From positions 62,001 to 126,000 of the forward strand of contig NZ_JACJOT010000003.1 of NCBI RefSeq assembly GCF_014695715.1: 64,000 nucleotides of DNA, written 5' to 3'. This document shows, in pieces, positions 44,196-54,700 of the stretch. The position numbers and the translations under genes were made by a program. Below the pieces are notes generated by a model. It was not told the DNA's origin, searched no databases, and saw nothing but the letters and a program-made list of their open reading frames with translations. Numbering within the stretch: position 1 is the stretch's first letter; each line of letters begins with the position of its first letter. Source of the stretch: Microcoleus sp. FACHB-68. GTDB lineage: Bacteria > Cyanobacteriota > Cyanobacteriia > Cyanobacteriales > Oscillatoriaceae.

Positions 44196-47100
44196 AAAAC
44201 TTAACATCCGTCTTTCTAATCAGTTTAGTTGGGGCGATCGCATCTCAAGAAATTTCTAGCGCCCAAATTCTTACGAGAAATCATTACTTTGTAGGAACAT
44301 TGTTGACTCCCTTTGAAAACTCAGCGTATCATGCTAATATAGATCAGTACAAGGGAAAAATGTGGGCGCAAGCGACCCATGATATAAATTCAAATAATTT
44401 ACGTTTAAAAGAAAATAGCATTTCGAGAAATGGGCATGGGGCATTGGGCATTGGGCATGGGGCAAGGCTGCGCCAACCTAAAGGTATGGGCATTGGTTAC
44501 TCAGAACTCAAGACTCAGAACTCAGAACTGAGGACTCAAGACTTACCCCTCCCCACTCAAGACTCAGAACTCAGAACTCAGGACTCAGCACTCATAATTA
44601 GTCCATCTGCCGGCACGGTATTAGATTTACCGGCAACCACAATTGTGGTGCAATATCCCACCGGCAGCCAAATTCAACTACTGGTCAATGGCAAGCCGGT
44701 CGATCCCGCCCTCATCGGTCAAACTGAAACTGATCCCAACACCGGCACCACAACCCAAACCTGGTACGGCGTCCCCCTCAACGAAGGGGAAAATATTATA
44801 GAAGCCAGACAGCAAGCCGGTGCGTCACAAAATTCTTCAATGCCGGCAACCAAAATTAGTATTTTCGTTCGAGGCATACCCGCCCAACTGAAAATCCAAA
44901 CCCTCGAGGCCCGCATTCCAGCAGATAGCCGGTCTACAGCCACCGTCACCGGCCAAATTTTAGATAGCGCCGGCAACCCTACCAACCGCGACGCCACGAT
45001 TACGCTGGCTACCAGTTCCGGGAAATTTATCTCTGTGGACGCTGATCCCGACCAACCGGGATACCAAGTCAAAACCAGCAATGGAGAATTCAGCGCCACC
45101 CTGCAATCAAGTTTGCAAGCCGGCATTGTTCGGATTCGTGCCGGCACACCTAACCTCAACGCCCCAGCCGATATTCCTAACCCGCAACTTGAAGCCTTCA
45201 CCCAAATTGAATTCGAGACAAACTTAAGACCCAACTTGCTCACCGGCGTTATCGATTTTCGCTTTGGCCGGCGCGGTACTGACTTTTGGGATAGTTTTAG
45301 TAACTTCCTTCCTGCCGACGGTGATAATAACTACCAACTCAACGCCAGAGGCGCAGCCTTCACCACCGGCACCTTGGGAAACTGGCTATTCACCGGCGCA
45401 TATAATAGTGCCCGCAATCTTAACGACACTTGCAACGGATTTGATCGCCGGCTATTTCAAGATTTGCAATTTTACGAACAGCAATATCCTACTTACGGCG
45501 ACAATTGCAGCCGAGAAACTGTTGCACCTTCTAGAGATAGCGTCTATTTAAGATTTGAACACTCGCCTTTAATTGAAGGTGCTCAACCTGATTATTTCAT
45601 GTGGGGAGACTATGCCCTTTCGGAATTTTCCACCCCATCCCAACAATTCACCGGCATCACCCGTTCATTACACGGATTTAAAGGTAACTACAATCTCGGA
45701 AACCTGCAAATCACCGGCTTCTATAGCCAGGACGTAGAAGGGTTTCAGCGAGATAGCATTATCCCCGACGGGACTAGCGGCTTCTACTTTCTCTCCCGCC
45801 GGCTGGTTATTCCTGGCAGCGAAGACGTATTTCTGGAAGTCGAAGAATTAGATCGTCCCGGCACAGTGCTTTACCGGCAGCAACTCACCCGCAGCAGCGA
45901 CTACGAAATCGACTACGACCGAGGCACCTTACTTTTCCGGCGTCCGATTTTACGGGTTAACGCAGATCCCACCGGCACGATATTAGTGCGGCGAATTATC
46001 AGTACCTACCAGTACGACAGCCAAGACAACAGCACCAGCATTTTAGGCAGTCACCTGCAATACAACATTTCACGCGACTTTAACCGTCCCTCCTGGATCG
46101 GTGCGACTTATCTACGCGAAGATCGCGGCGTCCGAGACTTTGAACTCTACGGCGGAGATATCCTACTTTCGTTTGGCAACAATAGCCGATTAGTTGGGGA
46201 ATACGCCCATTCCCGCAATGACTCTGATATTTTAGGGAACGTTAGCGGTTCCGCTTACCGGCTGGAATTGAACGGCGGAATTGGCAGGCGGGGAGTTAGC
46301 CGAGGGGTAGAGGCAGAGAGGGAGAGAGTGGGAGAGGAAGAGATTGGGAGAGTGGGTGAGGAAGAAACCCTAAATCCCCAATTGCCCGCTGAAATTCCCA
46401 ACTATCCGCTACCGATTACGAATTTCCAATCGTTATTAAACTACCGGCTCTATTACCGATCCACCGATACCGGGTTTAATAATAACGCCACCACTAGCTT
46501 TGTTGCCGGTCAAAGTCGCTATGGTGCACAACTGTCTGCCGGCATCACCCGATCCACCCTACTGCGATTTCAATACGACCATGAAAAAAATCAGGGAATC
46601 GCCCCACGTCCCCTAACTTCCTACGCCGACTTATTTGAACCCAGACTTGAATCTATTCCCGGCAGCCAAGTGGATAACTCTCTCACCACCCTATCCGCCG
46701 GCGTCTTGCAGCGAATTGGCACAAATGCTTCCCTAGAATTTGACTGGATTAACCGGCATCGGGAAGACAACCGCCCAACCAACCCCCTCGAAACTACCTC
46801 ATCACAACTGCGATCGCGCCTTAGCTATCGAATTGCCAATAACCTTACCTTCCGCGCTCAAAATGAACTCAATCTTGCTTCTGAGCAAGATATTATTTAT
46901 CCGGATAGAACAATTCTTGCCCTAGACTGGGCAGCGTATCCAGGCATTACGCTCCGACTAAGTCATATCTTTTTCAATGGCGGGCAATTTGAGAACAACT
47001 CAATTACCAGCTTAGACTTTCTCGGCGATTATAAACTCGGAGAAGATACCGCCTTAACCGGCAGGTTTGGCGTCGTCAATGCCCAAGCCATGACAGGTGC

Positions 47101-48076
47101 AGTGGGAATTCGTCAAGGTTGGACAATTGCCCCAGGATTAAGAGTTGAAGGCAGCTACGAACATATTTTTGGCGATTTATTCGGACGCACCGGCACCGGC
47201 GTACAATTCGCTCAACCCTATGCTTACGGACAAGGGGCATCAGCTTTGGGTGTTCGCGGCGGCGATAGTTACAGTGTGGGGATTCAATATAATAACGATA
47301 CCGATTTTCAAGCCTCTGCCAGATACGAACACCGCACCTCATCTGCCGGCGGCAACACCGTAATTTCAGCCGCAGCCACCGGCAAAATTTCCCGCGCCGT
47401 TACTGCACTACTCCGCTACCAGCAAGCTTCCAGCGCCAACCAACTGCTCGAAGAATTGGGAGATAGCATCAACCTGCGCTTAGGATTGGCTTACCGCGAT
47501 CCGATTGATGACAAATTTAATGCGCTTTTCCGATACGAATATCGCAGCAACCCTTCAATCATCCCGGATAGTATTTTCTTTGACAATAGCAGCAGTTCCA
47601 ACGACCATACCTTTGCCTTAGAAGCAATTTATGCACCAAATTGGCGTTGGGAATTTTATGGCAAAGGTGCGATGCGTACCAGTACCTCGTACCTAGCAAA
47701 CGATCTTGCCGGCACCGGCACGATTTATCTAACCCAACTCCGTAGCACTTACCGACTCGGCTATCGCTGGGATGCCGTTGGAGAAGTGCGCTGGATCGGA
47801 CAGCCGGCAGATGATTACAGCGAAATTGGCTGGGTGCTAGAAACTGGTTACTATTTAACGCCGAACTTGCGCTTAGCTGCCGGTTATGTGTTCGGCGATG
47901 TCACGGATCGCGACTTTGACGGTTCCCGATCCGCCAGTGGGCCTTATTTGGGGTTAACTGTCAAATTGAATGAATTGTTTAGCGGCTTTGGATTGCAAAA
48001 GCCGGTGCCGGCGCTGGAAAAAGAAGACAAGCAAGCAAATAAAATAGCACAGGGCAAGAAATTTTCTAATCTCTAA
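44192..48076 (+). CDS. Large predicted outer-membrane beta-barrel with Ig-like N-terminal domains (1294 aa)
   Basis: The ATG at 44192 overlaps the preceding stop. A signal peptide ([19 protein letters not shown], cleavage near 25) leads to a repeat-derived linker (about residues 80-135; see findings), an Ig-like domain ([18 protein letters not shown] ... NGKPVDP), an invasin/Big-1-like domain ([21 protein letters not shown] ... [11 protein letters not shown]), and from residue ~345 a long series of alternating amphipathic strands rich in aromatic and Tyr/Arg residues (for example [47 protein letters not shown]). This pattern indicates a large beta-barrel ending near residue 1270. A basic tail follows instead of a C-terminal aromatic. 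It resembles barrels that display or assemble surface proteins, but I cannot name a family. Confidence 0.75.
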   Translation: MKNLTSVFLISLVGAIASQEISSAQILTRNHYFVGTLLTPFENSAYHANIDQYKGKMWAQATHDINSNNLRLKENSISRNGHGALGIGHGARLRQPKGMGIGYSELKTQNSELRTQDLPLPTQDSELRTQDSALIISPSAGTVLDLPATTIVVQYPTGSQIQLLVNGKPVDPALIGQTETDPNTGTTTQTWYGVPLNEGENIIEARQQAGASQNSSMPATKISIFVRGIPAQLKIQTLEARIPADSRSTATVTGQILDSAGNPTNRDATITLATSSGKFISVDADPDQPGYQVKTSNGEFSATLQSSLQAGIVRIRAGTPNLNAPADIPNPQLEAFTQIEFETNLRPNLLTGVIDFRFGRRGTDFWDSFSNFLPADGDNNYQLNARGAAFTTGTLGNWLFTGAYNSARNLNDTCNGFDRRLFQDLQFYEQQYPTYGDNCSRETVAPSRDSVYLRFEHSPLIEGAQPDYFMWGDYALSEFSTPSQQFTGITRSLHGFKGNYNLGNLQITGFYSQDVEGFQRDSIIPDGTSGFYFLSRRLVIPGSEDVFLEVEELDRPGTVLYRQQLTRSSDYEIDYDRGTLLFRRPILRVNADPTGTILVRRIISTYQYDSQDNSTSILGSHLQYNISRDFNRPSWIGATYLREDRGVRDFELYGGDILLSFGNNSRLVGEYAHSRNDSDILGNVSGSAYRLELNGGIGRRGVSRGVEAERERVGEEEIGRVGEEETLNPQLPAEIPNYPLPITNFQSLLNYRLYYRSTDTGFNNNATTSFVAGQSRYGAQLSAGITRSTLLRFQYDHEKNQGIAPRPLTSYADLFEPRLESIPGSQVDNSLTTLSAGVLQRIGTNASLEFDWINRHREDNRPTNPLETTSSQLRSRLSYRIANNLTFRAQNELNLASEQDIIYPDRTILALDWAAYPGITLRLSHIFFNGGQFENNSITSLDFLGDYKLGEDTALTGRFGVVNAQAMTGAVGIRQGWTIAPGLRVEGSYEHIFGDLFGRTGTGVQFAQPYAYGQGASALGVRGGDSYSVGIQYNNDTDFQASARYEHRTSSAGGNTVISAAATGKISRAVTALLRYQQASSANQLLEELGDSINLRLGLAYRDPIDDKFNALFRYEYRSNPSIIPDSIFFDNSSSSNDHTFALEAIYAPNWRWEFYGKGAMRTSTSYLANDLAGTGTIYLTQLRSTYRLGYRWDAVGEVRWIGQPADDYSEIGWVLETGYYLTPNLRLAAGYVFGDVTDRDFDGSRSASGPYLGLTVKLNELFSGFGLQKPVPALEKEDKQANKIAQGKKFSNL

Positions 48077-48798
48077 TTTCTACCCTTCCCAACCCCTATA
48101 CATCTAATTTGCTTTTATTGAAACAGCTTAATGTTTCAAATAATCTGATATTGCAATCTATTTAACTTAAACAAAAAGGTTGTAAAAAAGCAAATTAAAT
48201 GCATATAATCTTAATTTTCTTTATGGGATCACTCCCCATTTGCCGCGACACTTCAAGACGCTGTGGCAATTACTGGACGTTTGTTCTATGCTAACAAAAA
48301 CTTTTACAGCAAATCCGTGTTCTCACGTTCCCCTGTAGAGGCATTGCCGATAACGATGTTCTGGCAAACACCATTGGCCTGCATCGGGAGCTCTCCGGCT
48401 GGACAATCAGTGGTTGTACCAGTCAGTTATCTTTACCAAAAATTAGTATTTCTTCGCTTTGTGTGAATTTTTGGTTTTTTTTTGGATGTATCCGTAAAAC
48501 TACTGGACATTCACGACCAAAATAGGCAAAATCGAAACAGCTCATTTAAAGAGCCTTTGAGCTTTTGCGAAAATTGGGTAAATCCCGATCTTCAATCGCA
48601 GAGCTATCAGGTCTGATATTTAAGGGTGTTTTGCGGGATACAAGGAAATTCCTTGTCAGGCAAAAATTTCTACTTACAAGTAAAAAAAAACATTGCTTGT
48701 CCGATTGTAGAACAAGCAACAAAAGGCTGTGCTTAGTTTTTCTCAAAAATTTTAAATCGATTACTTAGGGTCTATTTTACCATTTGGAAGCTGAAACT
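48077..48798. other. 720-bp spacer before the giant protein gene
   Basis: No convincing gene; the 68-codon frame at 48263-48466 starts with GTG and lacks a ribosome site. Two hairpins are present: CAAGGAA-a-TTCCTTG (48641-48655) and TTGCTTGT...ACAAGCAA (48693-48719, 8-bp stem, 11-base loop). The second lies about 80 bp before the ATG at 48799 and may be in the 5' leader. The sequence is AT-rich, unlike the flanking genes. Confidence 0.5.
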
Positions 48799-51700
48799 AT
48801 GCCAGAAATCAGAGGTTCATCTCAACGGGATTTGCTCACCGGCGCATTAGAAAACGACACAATAATGGGGTGGGCCGGCGAAGACGAATTGCTGGGATTA
48901 GAATTAAATGACTGGATTAGTGGTAACACAGACAACGACTTATTGAATGGTAACGCCGGCAGCGATACAGTACGGGGGGGCCAGGAAAATGATATCGTGC
49001 ACGGTGGCAAAGACAACGATTTGCTCTATGGCGATCTAGGCAGTGATACAGTCTACGGTGAGAGTGGAGATGACACAATTATCGGTGGGAACGGCAACAA
49101 TCAGCCCACAGACACCCAGAAGTCAAATGATCCCCTATCTTCTCCCCTTACCGACACAATTGAAGAAGATAAATCAGACGTTTTATTTGGCAATGCCGGC
49201 AACGACTATATAAACGGGAATGCCGATAATGATACGGTGTATGGCGGCGAAGGAAATGATATCCTACACGGCGGCAAAAATGATGACCAGCTATTTGGTA
49301 ATTTAGGCGATGACCAAGTCAGTGGCGATCTCGGTAATGATACGGCACTCGGTGAGGAAGGCAACGACCAAGTTGTAGGCGGCGAAGGGGAAGATTACCT
49401 AAACGGCAACGAAGACGATGATTGGGTTGCCGGCAACGAAGGCGATGATACCGTTCACGGTGGGCAAGGCAATGATACAGTCCACGGCGGCAAAGACAAC
49501 GATCTGCTATATGGCGATGTAGGCAATGATGTTTTAATCGGCGATCTCGGTTCGGACACACTCAACGGAGGCGACGGAGACGACACCTTCGTGATTGGCA
49601 GACGAGACGATGTTGCCGGTTATCGCACAACGGGTGGAATCAATATAGCCGATGCCGACTGGGTGCTCGATTTTGGCACCGGCAGCGATAAATTTCAGTT
49701 AATCGGCGGAATTACCTTTGACGATTTAAATATATTTGCCGGCACAGGCGAGTATGCCGGTTACACCATTATTCAAGACAAGGTTCTGGGCGAATATTTA
49801 GCCATCTTGAAAGGCTTCACCGGCACTCTTAGCCGAGAAAATTTCATCTCCTTAACCCCCACTCCCCCCACCGCACCTGGGGAGGATACAGAAACACCTA
49901 GTCCAACACCGGGAGGAGGAAGTCCTTCGCCTAATCCAATACCGGGAGGAGGAGGAAGTCCTTCGCCTAGCCCCTCGGCATCCCCGAACGATATTTTGCT
50001 ATCGGGTGGTGCCGTTAATGAAAATAGTCCAGCCGGCACTGTCATCGGTAGTTTATCTGCTATTGATCCTGATGCCAAGGATACGCATACTTATGAATTA
50101 CTCGACGATGCCGGTGGTCTGTTTATAATTGACGGCGATCAGTTAAAAGTCGCCCCAGGCGCGTCCTTAGACTTTGAAGCCCAAGCCAGTCACACCATAA
50201 AAGTGCGCGTGACTGACGCAGCCGGCAAGACTTTTGACAAAGACTTCCCGATCACCCTTCAAAACACCAATGAAGCGCCGGCAACCGCTAACCCCATCGT
50301 TGACCAACTTGCAGGTGCTGATACACCGTTTAACTTCACAGTTGCCGGCACAACCTTTACAGATCCCGATGGCGACGCGTTAACCTACACAGCCACTCTA
50401 ACCGGCGGCGAACCATTGCCGGCGTGGTTAACATTTAATCCCACTACCCGCACCTTTAGTGGCACCCCAACCAATGGGGATGTGGGCAACCTATCAATCG
50501 ATGTTCAAGCATCAGATGGTAAAGGCGGCATTGTCACCGATACATTTACTTTGGTGATTGACCATATTGAGGATGCGCCAACGGTTGCTAACCCTATCGC
50601 TGACTTAAATACCCCCGAAGATAGTGTATTTAATTTCACATTTGCTGCCAATACGTTTGCAGATATTGATGGGGATGTATTAACCTACACAGCCACCCAA
50701 ACCGGCGGCGCACCCTTGCCGGCCTGGTTAACATTTAACCCTGCAACCCGCACCTTCAGTGGCACTCCAGCCAATGGAGATGTTGGCACCCTATCAATTG
50801 ATGTTCAAGCATCAGATGGCAACGGCGGCATTGCTATCGATACATTTAATTTGGTAATTGGAAATGTCAATGATGAGCCAACGGTTGCTAACCCTATCGC
50901 TGACTTAAATACTCCCGAAGATAGTGTATTTAATTTCACATTTGCCGGCACAACCTTTAATGATGCCGATGGAGATGCATTAACCTACACAGCCAAACTC
51001 ACCAATGGCGCTACACTGCCGGCCTGGCTGACATTTAATCCCATCACCCGCACCTTTAGTGGCACCCCAACCAATGAAGATGTTGGCACCTTATCAATCG
51101 ATGTTGAAGCATCAGATGGCAAGGGTGGCCGTCTCATCGATACATTTAATTTGGTGATTGACAATGTTAACAATAAGCCAACGGTTGTTAACCCCATTGC
51201 CGAGCTAAATACTCCAGAAAATAGGGTTTTTAACTTCACATTTGCCGACACAACCTTTAACGATGCCGATGGAGATCCATTAGCCTACAGTGCCACTCTA
51301 ACCAGCGGCGAACCATTGCCGGCCTGGTTGACATTTAACCCAGCAACCCGCACCTTTAGTGGCACTCCAACCGATGGAGATGTTGGCACCCTATCAATCG
51401 ATGTTAAAGCATCAGATGGCAACGGGGGCATTGTCATCAATACATTTAATTTGGTGATTGACAATATTGACCCCACTAACAATCTACCAACGGTTGTCAA
51501 CCCCATCACTGACCAAAATACCCTAGAAGACGCTACTTTTAATTTCACATTTGCCGGCACAACCTTTAATGATCTCGATGGAGATGCATTAACCTACACA
51601 GCCAAACTCACCAATGGCGCTACACTGCCGGCCTGGTTAACATTTAATCCCACCACCCGCACCTTTAGCGGCACCCCAAGCAATGAAAATGTTGGCACCC

Positions 51701-54700
51701 TATCAATTGATGTTGAAGCATCAGATGGCAAGGGTGGCCGTGCCATCGATACATTTAATTTGGTGATTGGCAATGTCAATGACGTGCCAACGGTTGTCAA
51801 TCCCATTGCTGACCTAAATACCCTAGAAGACGCTACTTTTAACTTCACATTTGCCGAAACAACTTTCAACGATATTGATGGAGATGCGTTAACTTACAGT
51901 GCCACCTTAACCGGCGGCGAACCATTGCCGGCCTGGTTAACATTTAACCCAGCAACCCGCACCTTTAGCGGCACTCCAGCCAATGGAGATGTAGGCCCCC
52001 TTTCAATTGATGTTCAAGCATCAGATGGCAACGGCGGCATTGCTATCGATACATTTAGTTTGGTGGTAAATAATGTCAATGATGACCCAATCGTTACGAC
52101 CCCCATCGTTGACCAAAATACCGATGAAGATAGTGTCTTTAACTTCACGTTTGCGGCCAATACATTTACAGATCCTGATAACGACACATTAACCTACAGT
52201 GCCACCCAAACCGGCGGGGGTGCATTGCCGGGGTGGTTAACATTTAACGCAGCAACCCGCACCTTCAGTGGGACTCCAACCAATGAAAATGTTGGCACCC
52301 TATCAATTGATGTTCAAGCATCAGATGGCAACGGCAGCAGTGTCACAGAGACATTTATTTTGGGTGTGACAAATACCAATGATGCCCCAACGGTTGTCAC
52401 TGCCATTGCCAATCAAAACGCGAACGCCGGCACAGCATTCAACTACACATTTGCTGCCACAACTTTCAATGATATGGATGGCGATGTATTAACTTACAGT
52501 GCCACCCTAACCGACGGCACACCACTGCCGGCCTGGTTAACATTTAACCCAACAACCCGCACCTTCAGTGGCACTCCAACCAATGGAACTGCCAGCTCCC
52601 TTTCAATCACTGTTCAAGCATCAGATGGCAACGGCGGCAGTGTCACCGATACATTTACTCTGGCGATTAATAATAACCCGCCAATCGTTGCTACCCCCAT
52701 CGTTGACCAAAATACCGATGAAGATAGTGTCTTTAACTTCACGTTTGCGGCCAATACATTTACAGATCCAGATGGAGATGCGTTAACCTACAGTGCCACC
52801 GTAGCCGGCGGGGGTGCATTGCCGGCCTGGTTAACATTTGACGCAGCAACCCGCACCTTCAGTGGCACTCCAGCCAATGGAGATGTAGGCACCCTATCAA
52901 TCAATGTTCTAGCATCAGATGGCAACGGCGGCAGTGTCACAGATACATTTATTTTGGAGATTGACAATGTCAATGATGACCCAATCGTTACTACCCCCAT
53001 CGTTGACCTAAATACCCCTGAAGATAGTGTCTTTAACTTCACGTTTGTCGAGACAACCTTTAACGATATTGATGGCGACGCGTTAACCTACAGTGCCACC
53101 CAAACCGGCGGCGCAGCATTGCCGGCCTGGTTAACATTTAACCCAGCAACCCGCACCTTTAGCGGCACTCCAGCCAATGGAGATGTGGGCAATCTTTCAA
53201 TCGATGTTCAAGCATCAGATGGCAACGGCGGCAGTGTCACAGATACATTTATTCTGGGTGTGACAAATACCAATGATGTCCCAACAGTTGCCAACGCCAT
53301 CGCTGACCTAAATACCCCTGAAGATAGTGTCTTTAACTTCACGTTTGTCGAGACAACCTTTAACGATATTGATGGCGACGCGTTAACCTACAGTGCCACC
53401 CAAACCGGCGGCGCAGCATTGCCGGCGTGGTTAACATTTAACGCAGCAACCCGCACCTTTAGCGGCACTCCAGCCAATGGAGATGTGGGCAATCTTTCAA
53501 TCGATGTTCAAGCATCAGATGGCAACGGCGGCATTGCAACAGAGACATTTAATTTAGTGATTGACAATGTTAACGACGCGCCAACGGTTGTCACTGCTAT
53601 TGCTGACCAAAACACGAACGCCGGCACAGCGTTCAACTACACATTTGACATTAATACTTTCACTGATATTGATGGCGATGTGTTAACTTACAGTGCCACC
53701 CTAGATAACAACGCACCATTGCCAGCGTGGTTGACATTTAACCCAACAACCCGCACCTTTAGTGGCACTCCACCCAATGGAACTGCCAGCCCCCTTTCAA
53801 TCAATGTTCTAGCATCAGATGGCAACGGCGGCAGTGTCGTCGATACATTTAATTTGGTGGTTAATGTTAATAACGATCCAGTAGTTGTTAACCCCATCGC
53901 TGATCTAAATACACTAGAAGATAGTGTCTTTAACTTCACGTTGGTCGAGACAACCTTTAACGACCCTGATGGCGATGCGTTAACCTACAGTGCCACCCAA
54001 ACCGGCGGCGCAGCATTACCGGCCTGGTTAACATTTAACCCAGTAACCCGCACCTTTAGCGGGACTCCAGCCAATGGCGATGTAGGCAACCTATCAATTG
54101 ATGTTCAAGCATCAGATGGCAACGGCGGCATTGCTATCGATACATTCAATTTGGGTGTGATAAATACCAATGACCCGCCAATCGTTGCTACCCCCATCGT
54201 TGACCAAAATACCCCTGAAGATAGTGTCTTTAACTTCACGTTTGCGGCCAATACATTTACAGATCCAGATGGAGATGCGTTAACCTACAGTGCCACCGTA
54301 GCCGGCGGCGCAGCATTGCCGGCCTGGTTAACATTTAACGCAGCAACTCGCACCTTTAGCGGGACTCCAGCCAATGGAGATGTGGGCAACCTATCAATCG
54401 ATGTTCTAGCATCAGATGGCAACGGCGGCAGTATCACAGATACATTTATTTTGGGGGTGACAAATACCAATGATGCCCCAACGGTGGTCACTGCCATTGC
54501 CGATCAAAACGCGAACGTCGGCACAGCATTTAACTACACATTTGACGTTAATACTTTCACTGATATTGATGGCGATGTGTTAACTTACAGTGCCACGCTA
54601 GATAACAACGCACCATTGCCAGCGTGGTTGACATTTAACCCAACAACCCGCACCTTCAGTGGCACTCCACCCAATGGAACTGCCAGCCCCCTTTCAATCA

